From Croceibacterium selenioxidans (lineage in GTDB: Bacteria > Pseudomonadota > Alphaproteobacteria > Sphingomonadales > Sphingomonadaceae), in the NCBI RefSeq assembly GCF_018599195.1, contig NZ_JAHFVK010000001.1:1364001-1428000 (forward strand): a stretch of 64,000 nucleotides of DNA, given 5' to 3'. The notes under the pieces were generated by a model. It had not been told where the DNA came from. It saw only the letters and a program-made list of their open reading frames with translations, and searched no databases. Position numbers and translations under genes: made by a program. This document shows, one piece after another, positions 26,008 to 34,757 of this stretch. Position 1 is the stretch's first letter, and each line of letters opens with the position of its first letter.

Positions 26008-26448
26008 ATGTCTTTGCTGCAAATCGACGGTGATGAACTTCGCAACGAGCTTGCAGCCATTGGCCGGTTCATTCTGGTCGGCTTGCTCAACACCGCGATC
26101 GGCTACGCGATCATTCTCACAGCGCTGGTCGCAGGTCTGGGCGACTATACCGCCAACCTCGTAGGTTTCATCCTCGGCTTCCCGATCGCTTACACGTTAC
26201 AGCGTCGCTGGACATTCCGAACGAATTCCAGGGCGACCTTTCTGGAAGCCGGGCTTTACGCCCTTTGCTTCCTGATGGCGTACGGAGCAAATCTGGCCGT
26301 AATTACGGCCGGTCGTCAGCTGGGATATGAGGAAAACGCGCTCGTGCAACTTGCTGCGATCTGCATTTACTCAGGCGTATTCTACGTTCTAACAAGACTT
26401 ATTGTCTTTCGCGGAAAGGCACCAGCGTCGCTGTCTCGGCGAAATTGA
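26008..26448 (+). CDS. GtrA family membrane protein
   Basis: A 146-residue GtrA-like protein with four membrane segments. Seen: FILVGLLNTAIGYAIILTAL, NLVGFILGFPIAYTLQRRWTF and ENALVQLAAICIYSGVFYVLTRLIVF, the usual pattern. GtrA proteins are thought to help flip or position undecaprenyl-phosphate-linked sugars for a GtrB-type GT2. Here such a GT2 (next gene) is convergent, not co-directional, and the two coding 3' ends overlap by 50 bp. That matches the functional pair but not the usual operon order. Confidence 0.9.
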   Translation: MSLLQIDGDELRNELAAIGRFILVGLLNTAIGYAIILTALVAGLGDYTANLVGFILGFPIAYTLQRRWTFRTNSRATFLEAGLYALCFLMAYGANLAVITAGRQLGYEENALVQLAAICIYSGVFYVLTRLIVFRGKAPASLSRRN

Positions 26449-27379
26449 TTTTCGTTTCTATAATTGGTTGAGACTCATTCTTCGCCTGAAGGAAAAGCCG
26501 GCCGATGTATTCGCCCATGATGCCCATGAAGATTGCGTTGATGGAAATCGACATGAGCAGAAGAATGGTGGTTGTCGCAAAACCAGCCGGCCATTCCTGA
26601 CCGAGCACCAACCGCCCGACGATGTAGACAAACGTCAGCACGAGGCTGAGCATCCCGATGACGATCCCGGCGATCGACGCCAATCGCAATGGCAGAAGGG
26701 AATGGTTCAGAACGCCATCAATCGCCAGCGATATCATCGACTTGATGGGGAACTTGCTTTCCCCGGCGATCCGGTCCGCTCGGTCGTATTCAAGACCGAT
26801 CTGAGAAAAGCCCATCGAACTGATCAAGCCGCGCAAATAGGGGGTGGTATCTTCCACCTTGCGCAGTTCGTTCAGGATACGCCGGTCGACCAGCCTGAAC
26901 TCGCCGGCATTGACCGGGAGATCGTCCTCACTGATCCATGAGATAAAGCGATAGAAGGAGCGTCTCGATGCGGCGACAAGGAAGCCGTCCGCCAGCGATC
27001 GGCGGATACCGTAGACGACCTGGTTGCCCAGCGCCCAGAGCCGCAACATGTCGGGTATAAGCTCCGGCGGATCTTGCAGGTCGCAGTCGATCTGCACCGA
27101 ACAGTCGCCCGCAGCCGCCTTATAGGCGCACAGCAACGAGCGCTGGTAGCCGAAATTGCGGGAGAAACGGATGACCTTCAGCTTCGGATCGCGCTTGGCG
27201 AGACCCTCGAGCAACTCAAAGGTCCGGTCCGTCGAGTGATTGTCGGTGACGATTATCTCATAGTCGTAATCGGACAGCTTGCTGAATGTGCTCACGATCG
27301 CCGCGTATGCGCGCTCGACGGTCGCCTCTTCGTTATAGGCCGGTACGAGAACCGATACGAGAGTCTTGCGCTCAGCCAC
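26399..27379 (-). CDS. GT2 family glycosyltransferase, GtrB/dolichyl-phosphate-mannose-synthase-like
   Basis: A 326-residue GT2 enzyme likely charging undecaprenyl phosphate with a hexose. Seen: VSVLVPAYNEEATV (about 8-21), the catalytic acidic motif QIDCDLQDPPEL (about 97-108), RRSFYRFISWI and two C-terminal membrane segments (about 230-255 and 268-292), the GtrB layout. Its partner GtrA is convergent with a 50-bp overlap of coding ends. Upstream it overlaps the SDR gene by 8 bp, placing it at the end of the CDP-sugar operon. Confidence 0.92.
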   Translation of the reverse strand: MAERKTLVSVLVPAYNEEATVERAYAAIVSTFSKLSDYDYEIIVTDNHSTDRTFELLEGLAKRDPKLKVIRFSRNFGYQRSLLCAYKAAAGDCSVQIDCDLQDPPELIPDMLRLWALGNQVVYGIRRSLADGFLVAASRRSFYRFISWISEDDLPVNAGEFRLVDRRILNELRKVEDTTPYLRGLISSMGFSQIGLEYDRADRIAGESKFPIKSMISLAIDGVLNHSLLPLRLASIAGIVIGMLSLVLTFVYIVGRLVLGQEWPAGFATTTILLLMSISINAIFMGIMGEYIGRLFLQAKNESQPIIETKINFAETATLVPFRERQ

Positions 27380-28334
27380 CGGCGTGCCCCGCTCTTAAGT
27401 GATGCCCTTCCCCGACCGACAACAGTCTGGCCAGGCCGTCTTCAAGCGACAGCGACGCTTCCCACCCGAAAATTTGCTTGGCGAGCGATGCGTCACATCG
27501 CAGCTCCGTCGGTGTCGACTGTGCCGCGGCGAAGTGCACACGGTCAGGGCCGCAATCCGTGAGGGCCATTATCCTTTCGGCCACTTGCCGCATCGTGGGA
27601 GCAAAACCGCTGCCGATGTTCACCAGACTGCAGGTTCGGACATGCGGCCTGGCGAGGACGAGCAAGGCCTCGACCACATCGTCCACATGGATCAAGTCTC
27701 GCCGATCGTCAGGGCGGTTTATCTCAAAGTCGCGCCCCGCGCGGCAGGCGTCGATCAAGGCGGGAAGCAGGAAATTGTGGGACTGACCTGGCCCATAGGT
27801 GAGGGCGAGCCTCGCGGTGATGGTCGGAAATGCAAGCTCATCCGCCAGCATCTCGAGAAATTGAGTGCCAGCGAGCAGCCCCGCGCCGTACGCATTTTGC
27901 GGAGCTTCGCGAACACCCTCCCGGTATGGGAGCGGCACGTTACCATACTCTGCGATGCTGCCCGCACGCACAAGCACCGCCGGCGGTCGAGGGAGGTCAT
28001 CGAGCGCGTCGACAAGACCGATCAGCGGATCGAGAAGCTGCTTCACGGAGAGTTGCGCCGCGGCGGGCGATCGCTGCGTACCCGCCCGGGTTTCAGCACC
28101 GAGATGGAAGACCATCGCCGGTTGGACCTGCTCCACACAGGCTCTCACCGCCTCCCGATCTTCGAGATTCGCGCGGTGGATGACGATCTTGTCGGCATCG
28201 CCGGCGATTCGAGCCACGGGCGACCCGGGCCTCAGGACCGCATGCACAATGGCCCCTTCGCGGACCAGCCGGTGGGTCAGATGCGAGCCGATAAAGCCCG
28301 CAGCACCTGTAACGAGACAGATTGACCCTTCCAT
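27372..28334 (-). CDS. NAD(P)-dependent epimerase/dehydratase family protein, catalytic Lys replaced
   Basis: A 320-residue extended SDR. The Rossmann motif GAAGFIGSHL (11-20) is intact, and AGSIAEYG plus a tyrosine in NAYGAGLLAG follow. In the classical Y-x-x-x-K site the lysine is replaced by leucine (YGAGL). The usual catalytic dyad is therefore incomplete. In this operon (CDP-sugar, C-methyltransferase, 3-dehydratase-like) the expected role is C-4 ketoreduction or epimerisation of a deoxysugar nucleotide. With the altered site it could be a low-activity or non-classical reductase. Overlaps the GT2 gene by 8 bp. Confidence 0.85.
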   Translation of the reverse strand: MEGSICLVTGAAGFIGSHLTHRLVREGAIVHAVLRPGSPVARIAGDADKIVIHRANLEDREAVRACVEQVQPAMVFHLGAETRAGTQRSPAAAQLSVKQLLDPLIGLVDALDDLPRPPAVLVRAGSIAEYGNVPLPYREGVREAPQNAYGAGLLAGTQFLEMLADELAFPTITARLALTYGPGQSHNFLLPALIDACRAGRDFEINRPDDRRDLIHVDDVVEALLVLARPHVRTCSLVNIGSGFAPTMRQVAERIMALTDCGPDRVHFAAAQSTPTELRCDASLAKQIFGWEASLSLEDGLARLLSVGEGHHLRAGHAGG

Positions 28335-28361
28335 TTCGCAATCCCGCCCCCGAGGGGTTTT

Positions 28362-29621
28362 CTAGACCAGCCGCGGCTCCGGGAACGGGACAAGGAATTT
28401 TCCCCCGCGCGCCCGGAAGGCAGCTTGTTGTTCCTTGATCTCGTCGAAGAAGTTCCAGGCGAGCATGAAGAGGATATCTGGCTGCTCTTCCTCGATCGCC
28501 TCCACCGGTTTGATGGGGATCCGTAAATTCGGCGAGAACAGGCCATGCTTGAGCGGGTTCTTGTCGACCAGGAAGTCGAGATATTGCGTCCCGATCCCGT
28601 AATAGGTGATCATGGTGTTGCCACGGGCTGAAGCGCCGTATCCTGCGATCCGCAGACCCTGCACCTTAAGGTCGTCGAGCATCTCGCGCAGCCGCATCCC
28701 GGTCTCGTCGAAGCGTTCGACGCGAGCGTCATAAGTGGCTTGGTCGAGCATGCCGCCCGCGGCCTCCTCAGCCAGCATTTCGTTCACGACCGGATTGGTC
28801 GCGAACCCCGCCGACTGCCGGGTCAGGAACACGCGCATCGAACCGCCGTGGATGTTGGGCAGGCGTTGCGCATCGGAGACTTCGAGTCCGAAGAACGCGC
28901 CAAGCTTCGCAATCGACAGCAGGCTGAACTCGGACACATGCTCGTGATACATGTTGTCGAACTCGGCCAGCTCCAGCATTTCCTTCGCCCGTGGAACCTC
29001 GATGATGAAGGTGCCATCCGCCGCGAGCAGGATGCAGACGGCATCCATGAAACTGTGCAAGTCGCCGATGTGATTGAAGGTGTTGGTCGTTACGATGACC
29101 TTGGCGCTCCCGTGTGCAGCCTTCACTTCGTTCGCCGATTGCCGATGAAAATAGTCGATGTGGGTCTGGACCCCCCTCGCCTTCGCCAGCTCGGCGATGT
29201 TCGCCGCGGGATCGACGCCCAGGGTCTTGCAGCCAAGTGCGTTACAGGCGGCGAGCAACAATCCGTCATTGCTGCCGATATCGACGACAAGCCCGTCGCT
29301 CCCCGCCCTTTCGGCGATGACGCGGGCAAAGCCTTCGAAATGACTCTGCATAGTGGCCGCGCCTGAAGGCACGTAGAGATAATGGGAGAAGAAGTTCTCC
29401 GGAATCTGGTCAGCCACCGCGATGAGGCCGCATTCGAGGCACACGTGCGCATTCAGGGGAAAGGACGGCTGATCCCGTTCCATGTCCTCGGGCCGGATGA
29501 GCATCTGAGCCGGGGAATGCGATCCATATTGCAGGAACAGGTATGGGTCCGGCGCTTTGCAGGCGCGGCAGCTCGAAAGCGTGGCGTTGTCGGCGCGTTC
29601 GATGGAGTGCGGATCAAGCAT
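28362..29621 (-). CDS. NDP-hexose C-methyltransferase (TylC3/NovU-like)
   Basis: A 419-residue SAM-dependent sugar C-methyltransferase. Seen: an N-terminal zinc site C-x2-C ... C-x2-C (Cys18, 21, 61, 64), SAM motif VVDIGSNDG (112-120), the family FDNMYHEHVSEFSLLSI box, and a C-terminal methyltransferase-associated domain with AGYGASARGN. These three-domain enzymes add methyl to C-3 or C-5 of a 4-keto sugar nucleotide. Start overlaps the stop of the DegT-like gene by 8 bp. An upstream frame lacks the zinc domain context and is shadow. The product would be a branched sugar. Confidence 0.92.
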   Translation of the reverse strand: MLDPHSIERADNATLSSCRACKAPDPYLFLQYGSHSPAQMLIRPEDMERDQPSFPLNAHVCLECGLIAVADQIPENFFSHYLYVPSGAATMQSHFEGFARVIAERAGSDGLVVDIGSNDGLLLAACNALGCKTLGVDPAANIAELAKARGVQTHIDYFHRQSANEVKAAHGSAKVIVTTNTFNHIGDLHSFMDAVCILLAADGTFIIEVPRAKEMLELAEFDNMYHEHVSEFSLLSIAKLGAFFGLEVSDAQRLPNIHGGSMRVFLTRQSAGFATNPVVNEMLAEEAAGGMLDQATYDARVERFDETGMRLREMLDDLKVQGLRIAGYGASARGNTMITYYGIGTQYLDFLVDKNPLKHGLFSPNLRIPIKPVEAIEEEQPDILFMLAWNFFDEIKEQQAAFRARGGKFLVPFPEPRLV

Positions 29622-30834
29622 TGGCGGCCTCTTGTATGGGACGGGTAAGGCGATCTCGGACGAACGCCTCGAAACATTCGTGCATGTAATCGAGCTGCGC
29701 TTCCTCGAGACCGTGATGGCACGCGAGCAGGATACCGCCGCGCATGACATCATCGGCCACCGGGTATCCATCGGCCGAAGTCGTCGAAGTGACTGACTTC
29801 ATCGCGGGTTGGCGCAGGATATTGCCGGTAAAGACCGGTCGGGTCTGCACATCGCGCTCCTCGAGCCAGATCTGCAGCTCCCGACGGGTGAATGGCGCGT
29901 CCGCCCGGATCGTCATGGGGAATGCCAGCCAGCCGGTCCGTGATTCCGGCATCTGCTTGGGGAGGATGAACCACTCTTCGTACGCCTTGAAGAACTCGTA
30001 CTGGCGCTTGAAGTTGTGCTCCCGGGCGGCGATGTTCGTTTCCAGCTTGTTGAGCTGGATCAGTCCGAACGCAGCGCCCATTTCCGAAGGCTCGACGTTG
30101 TAGCCCAGCTCTTCGAAAAGGAACTTCGCGTCATAGCTGATCCCGTCGAGGGACACGTTGAAGCGCTTCTCGATACTTTCGGAATCCACGTAGAGCGACG
30201 AGGTCCTGCCCCATGATCGAAGCAACAGGGCGCGGCGCCCCAGCTCTTCGTCCGACACGCACAACATGCCACCGTTGCCGGCCGCGTTGATGACGTGCGA
30301 ACCATAGAAGCTGGTCGTGCTGATGTGCGAGCGTGTTCCGGTGCTGGTGCCCCGCAAGGTCGCGCCAAGCGTGTCCGCGCTGTCCTCGATCACCATCAGG
30401 CCGTGAGCATCGGCGATCTGTCGGATGCGATCCCAGTCAGGCAGATTGCCGATTAAGGAGGGGATCATCATGGCCTTGGTCTTCGGGCCGATCAGTTCCT
30501 CGATCTTGTCGACGTCGACGTTGTAGGTGCCCTCTGCCGCGTCGATGAAGGCCGGCACGAGCCGCCCCCGAACTATCGGCGCCACCGTTGTCGCGAAGGT
30601 CAAAGCGGGAGTGATGACCTCGCTTCCTTCGGGAAGATCGAGCAACTCCATCGCGAGGTAATTCGCGCTCGAGCCGCTGTTGACCATGATGCCGTGGCTC
30701 TTGGCGAACAGCGCCGCGACGCGTTCCTGCATTTCGCGGACTCTTGGCCCCATCTGCGTGGATGTGCGCAACACCTCCACGACAGCGGCTATTTCCTCTT
30801 CACCATGGACCGTCTGGCCGTAGTTCACGCGCAT
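29614..30834 (-). CDS. DegT-fold sugar 3-dehydratase-like enzyme with His in place of PLP lysine
   Basis: A 406-residue DegT/DnrJ/EryC1/StrS fold enzyme. The PLP-phosphate site NSGSSAN (52-58) and the cofactor aspartate in VIEDSADTLG (Asp151) are present. At the usual internal-aldimine lysine the text is TSFYGSH, giving His180. In this superfamily that change marks PMP-dependent 3-dehydrases (RfbH/E1 and ColD). E1 also has a [2Fe-2S] cysteine set near a WGRDCWC segment; here that stretch reads WGRTSSLYV without cysteines, which is closer to ColD. With rfbF and rfbG upstream, the likely reaction is C-3 deoxygenation of CDP-4-keto-6-deoxyglucose. Assignment to ColD-like chemistry is inference. 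Confidence 0.85.
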   Translation of the reverse strand: MRVNYGQTVHGEEEIAAVVEVLRTSTQMGPRVREMQERVAALFAKSHGIMVNSGSSANYLAMELLDLPEGSEVITPALTFATTVAPIVRGRLVPAFIDAAEGTYNVDVDKIEELIGPKTKAMMIPSLIGNLPDWDRIRQIADAHGLMVIEDSADTLGATLRGTSTGTRSHISTTSFYGSHVINAAGNGGMLCVSDEELGRRALLLRSWGRTSSLYVDSESIEKRFNVSLDGISYDAKFLFEELGYNVEPSEMGAAFGLIQLNKLETNIAAREHNFKRQYEFFKAYEEWFILPKQMPESRTGWLAFPMTIRADAPFTRRELQIWLEERDVQTRPVFTGNILRQPAMKSVTSTTSADGYPVADDVMRGGILLACHHGLEEAQLDYMHECFEAFVRDRLTRPIQEAANA

Positions 30835-31964
30835 GCCTGGATCTTCTCCTGAACCCGAGAGGACAATTCTGCGGATGCCGCAAAGCTGGCGATCTGCCCG
30901 ATCGTCAGGGACCGCATGTCTTCGGAACCGTCCGCGAAAACGCGATACCAGTTGGCGGTCATGGCGATCGCCTGCTCGGTGGTCAGCCTGGGCCTCCAGC
31001 CGAGCCGGGCGTGCGCCTTGCTGCTATCGAGTGTCAGCATTCCAGCTTCGTGAGGGTCGTCGGTCCGCTTTCCAAAGGCGATCGCCGCAGCGCCGGGCCC
31101 CCATGTCTTTTGGAGAATCCGGGCGATCGTTTCGACGTCCACGAAGGCATCCGGGCTCGGACCGAAGTTCCACGCTTCCGCGAAGTCGTGCGCGGCATCG
31201 CTAAGCAGCAAGGCGGCTATCGTCAGGTACCCCGACAAGGGCTCGAGCACATGCTGCCAAGGGCGCACACTGGCGGGATTGCGAATGGCGACCGCGGTGC
31301 CGGCGATCGTCGCCCTGATGATGTCGGGGACAAGCCGATCCACGGCCCAGTCACCACCGCCGATGACGTTCCCCGCGCGCACCGTTGCGATCTGGCAACC
31401 CTTGGGATCGGAGAAGAAGGACCGCCGGAAGGAGCTGGCAACCAGCTCCGTGCATCCCTTGGAAGCGCTGTAAGGGTCCGCCCCGCCCATCGGGTCGGTC
31501 TCGCGATAGGGCCAGGGCCACTCGTTGTTTTCGTAGCACTTGTCGCTGGTGACGACGACCACGCCGCGAACCGAGGGCATGCGACGCACTTGATCGAGCA
31601 CCACGGCCGTTCCGACCGCATTGGTCCGAAACGTGTCCACAGGATCGGCATAAGAAGGGCGCACGAGCGATTGCGCGGCCATGTGGATTACCAGGTCTGG
31701 CTCCAGTCCTTCACAGGCCCGTGCGAAGTCAGCTCCTTCGCGGATATCACCGATCCGGTGATCGATTACCTGGGCCAAACCGACAGCGGAGAAGAGAGTT
31801 GGGCCTCCAGGGGGAGGTAGGGCGATCCCTGTAACTTCGGCCCCCAACTCCTTCAGCCAGAGGCAAAGCCAGCCACCTTTGAAGCCGGTATGCCCGGTAA
31901 CGAGCACCCGTTTGCCGGCAAATTGAACTGCCAGAGCGTCATGGCAGATCGATTGTTCAGGCAT
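30825..31964 (-). CDS. rfbG: CDP-glucose 4,6-dehydratase
   Basis: A 379-residue SDR converting CDP-glucose to CDP-4-keto-6-deoxyglucose. Seen: GHTGFKGGWLCLWLKELGAEV (the family-specific G-H-T-G-F-K-G start, about 24-33), HMAAQSLVRPSYADP, VVVTSDKCYENNEW and the catalytic YSASK. These features separate RfbG from dTDP-glucose dehydratases. Overlaps rfbF by 8 bp and the DegT-like gene by 10 bp, so the set is one transcriptional unit. Confidence 0.95.
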   Translation of the reverse strand: MPEQSICHDALAVQFAGKRVLVTGHTGFKGGWLCLWLKELGAEVTGIALPPPGGPTLFSAVGLAQVIDHRIGDIREGADFARACEGLEPDLVIHMAAQSLVRPSYADPVDTFRTNAVGTAVVLDQVRRMPSVRGVVVVTSDKCYENNEWPWPYRETDPMGGADPYSASKGCTELVASSFRRSFFSDPKGCQIATVRAGNVIGGGDWAVDRLVPDIIRATIAGTAVAIRNPASVRPWQHVLEPLSGYLTIAALLLSDAAHDFAEAWNFGPSPDAFVDVETIARILQKTWGPGAAAIAFGKRTDDPHEAGMLTLDSSKAHARLGWRPRLTTEQAIAMTANWYRVFADGSEDMRSLTIGQIASFAASAELSSRVQEKIQACA

Positions 31965-32778
31965 TGACGACCTTCGCCTGCCAGTCCGTCGACATGATCG
32001 CCTGGCCGTTCTCGAAATCCATCCATGGGGGCAGTGGATCTGATCCGAGCTTGTTCAGGGTGTCGCGATCGCGCACCGTGTCCATCGGGTGCCAGAACCC
32101 CTTGTGCATGAACGCCATCAGCTGACCGTCGCGCGCCAGGTTCGTCAGAGGGGCCTGCTCCAGTGGCTCTTCGTCCCCGGTCAGATAGTCGAGCACGCCC
32201 GGTTCGAAGACGAAAAAGCCCCCGTTGATCCAGGTTTCGTGCTTGCGCACTTTCTCGGTGAATTCGACGACCTGGTTGCCGTCGAGCTCGAGATTACCAA
32301 ACCTGGCAGGAGGCTGCACGGCCGTCACCGTGGCGAGCTTGCCGTGGGAGCGGTGGAACGCGAGCAGTGCCTCGATGTCGATGTTGCCCACACCGTCGGA
32401 GTAAGTGACCATGAAAGTCTCGTCGTCCAGCCAGTCCCGCAAGCGGCGAATGCGACCTCCGGTCATGGTCGCGACACCCGTATCGACAACCGACACGCGC
32501 CAATCCACCTTCGACGTCGGGCGCAGCGCCATTTCGCCATTGCCGATGCCAACGGTGAAATCGTTGGTCATCAAGTGCAGCCCCTGGAAGAAGCTCTTGA
32601 TCGAGAGGGCCTTGTAGCCGCAAGCCACGATGAAATCGGCGTGACCCCAGTGATCGTAGATATCCATCACGTGAAGCATGATGGGCCGCCCAGCCACTTC
32701 GACCATGGGCTTCGGAATGTGGACAGTTTCTTCCGCGAGGCGTGAACCAAGTCCGCCAGCCAGCAAGACTACTTTCAT
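31957..32778 (-). CDS. rfbF: Glucose-1-phosphate cytidylyltransferase
   Basis: A 273-residue nucleotidyltransferase making CDP-glucose from CTP and glucose-1-phosphate. Seen: the activation loop VVLLAGGLGSRLAEET, IPKPMVEVAGRPI, and the metal-binding acidic motif in TYSDGVGNIDI, plus family text GGFFVFEPGVLDYL. Start ATG has GGAGGG six bases upstream; a 25-codon extension is rejected. First gene of the CDP-sugar operon, so it commits glucose to a deoxysugar branch. Confidence 0.95.
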   Translation of the reverse strand: MKVVLLAGGLGSRLAEETVHIPKPMVEVAGRPIMLHVMDIYDHWGHADFIVACGYKALSIKSFFQGLHLMTNDFTVGIGNGEMALRPTSKVDWRVSVVDTGVATMTGGRIRRLRDWLDDETFMVTYSDGVGNIDIEALLAFHRSHGKLATVTAVQPPARFGNLELDGNQVVEFTEKVRKHETWINGGFFVFEPGVLDYLTGDEEPLEQAPLTNLARDGQLMAFMHKGFWHPMDTVRDRDTLNKLGSDPLPPWMDFENGQAIMSTDWQAKVVNA

Positions 32779-32933
32779 TTGGCCCTCCGATGCACGGAAG
32801 TCGCCCGCGCGCCGCGTGGTTAAATACCCCTCGATTTTACGGAACAGGACCAAGGCTTCGAAATGGGCATCGGGGTTAGGCAGCTTTAGACAATCGGTGT
32901 ACCAACGGGCTAGCGTCGGTCCTAAATCGTCAG

Positions 32934-34505
32934 TCAGTCGCGGCGAACGAACAAGCGCAGTTGCCGCCCCTTCGGCGCTGGAATTTCGCGATAATTGTGG
33001 GTCAAGGCGAAGGTCGCGAGAGGAGCCTCCATCGGCTCCTCATCGTTCACCAGGATCGCGTCCGGCCGGCTGCTCGCGAGAAACTCGGGCAAATCCGTTG
33101 CAGAGGTCGTCCTGTAATAGGGTTTATCATCTGCGGGTATGAACGGCGCGACGCGATAGACGAACTGGCCGGCCGCGAACTCCGGATAGATCCGCCAGCC
33201 TGCCTCGAGCGCCATTACCGGCGTCATGGCGACCACATGCGCCCGATCGTCCAGTCCGGCTGTACCGGCAAGCTTGCGCATGTCACGGTGAAGCGCGAGC
33301 GGCTCCCAATGTCCGGGCCGAGCGAGCTGGAGTAGACCCGGGCCGATCCGCGTCACCGATCCAAGTATCGCAACCAGCGAAAGAGCCAACCAGAGCGGCA
33401 TTGCAGCCCTACGCTCCCCTTCGCCAAGCGAACCGGCCAGCGCGGCCATCGTCAGGACAAGGAAGGGCAAAGGCAGGGCAAAGTACTGCGGAAATGCCGG
33501 ATCGGGCACGAAGGCGACAATGAAACCGAAAGCGGCACATGCGGCGGGCAGAAGCACCTTCCACGATGCCATCTGCCTGATCCCTACCCATAATCCTCTC
33601 TCCCACAGCACCGTGCCGACGAGAACGATCACGCCAGCAATGGCGAGGAGAAAGGTATTCGAGAGCCAGATCTCTTCCGCCAGGAGTGTCTTTTGGGCCA
33701 GCCCCGTGACCAACGGGTCGGTCGAACTACCCCAGTAGGCCCTCTGCAACTCGGTAAAGTAGCGGAAAGTGTGCGCAAGGAACGCGTCGGGGTCGCGAGC
33801 AAGATGGATCAAGGCGGGCAATCCGCCGACAATTCCGCCGATAGCCAGGGGAAGGAGACCTTTCACGATCCTGTCGACGAACGGCCGTGCTTGCGGGGCG
33901 ATGAGGGTTGTGATCGCGATGAGCGGCGCGAGGAAGAAGTAGTTAACCTTGAAGCCTACCGCGAGCGAGGCGAAGAGGCCTGCCCAGAAGGCGGACACCG
34001 GCGAGGGCCGCCGCTCATCCATCGCTCCCAGCAGGAAATAGTACGATGCAAAAGCGAAGGGCAGCGGCAGGAAGGTGTTGCTTACCAGCATGCCCGAGGG
34101 ACCGAGTAGCAGAACGCAGCCGGTCAGCAGGAAGGCGCAAGTCAGGAACGCGGGCATTCCGGCGTTAAGGCGGCGGGCGATGAGCCACAGCATCGCTATC
34201 AAAGCCAGCCAGGCGCTCACTACGACCAAGCGTCCGGTAAAGAGGTAGGCGCCCGCACCGGTCAGCGAATATACCGAGCCCAGCAGATAGGGCATGTTGG
34301 GCAGGTGATTGTAGCCGAAGTCGCGGTAGATATCGCCCTTCCCCAGCTGGCTCGCGACCGAAACGAACAGGTTTTCGTCACGATTGAGCGGATAGGACAG
34401 GACCCGTCCGGCAATTCCGGCGAGCATCACGCCAAGGACGACCAGTCCGGCCTTCACGAATGTGCTGGTGCGTAGGTCCTCGCCCTTGCCCTCAACGTTG
34501 CTCAT
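32934..34505 (-). CDS. GT39/ArnT-like membrane glycosyltransferase
   Basis: A 523-residue GT-C-fold membrane protein with about ten to twelve hydrophobic segments and a periplasmic C-terminal part (after about residue 410). The first periplasmic loop carries YPLNRDENLF, the D-E motif of polyprenyl-phosphate-sugar-dependent transferases. It probably adds a sugar from undecaprenyl-phosphate donor to the polysaccharide, lipid or protein outside the inner membrane, which fits the GtrA/GtrB-like pair further on. Acceptor unknown. It lies 155 bp upstream of rfbF on the same strand. Confidence 0.82.
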   Translation of the reverse strand: MSNVEGKGEDLRTSTFVKAGLVVLGVMLAGIAGRVLSYPLNRDENLFVSVASQLGKGDIYRDFGYNHLPNMPYLLGSVYSLTGAGAYLFTGRLVVVSAWLALIAMLWLIARRLNAGMPAFLTCAFLLTGCVLLLGPSGMLVSNTFLPLPFAFASYYFLLGAMDERRPSPVSAFWAGLFASLAVGFKVNYFFLAPLIAITTLIAPQARPFVDRIVKGLLPLAIGGIVGGLPALIHLARDPDAFLAHTFRYFTELQRAYWGSSTDPLVTGLAQKTLLAEEIWLSNTFLLAIAGVIVLVGTVLWERGLWVGIRQMASWKVLLPAACAAFGFIVAFVPDPAFPQYFALPLPFLVLTMAALAGSLGEGERRAAMPLWLALSLVAILGSVTRIGPGLLQLARPGHWEPLALHRDMRKLAGTAGLDDRAHVVAMTPVMALEAGWRIYPEFAAGQFVYRVAPFIPADDKPYYRTTSATDLPEFLASSRPDAILVNDEEPMEAPLATFALTHNYREIPAPKGRQLRLFVRRD

Positions 34506-34757
34506 CGGTCGCGCGCCTGTTCCAAATCATCCGATGTTGAGGCGGCCACGAGCAACTGGCGAGCGCTATAACGATGTAATCATTCTGGATGGTTACGCGA
34601 TCCCCGTGGCCTACCGTCAACCGTGAAGTGAGCCGCGATGGACGCAAGCAACGATCGCTCCTCTCTAAGAAGGGTTAGACCAGAAATACCATCCTCATGG
34701 TGTTCCCTCCCATGCTAGAAGCGTCATCGTTCGAAACGGAGAGACAACGTTTCAGCT

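Noticed and set aside
30744-31820. 358-codon plus-strand frame opposite rfbG
   Set aside because: Antisense to a well-matched dehydratase; no domain text and many Arg/Pro runs.
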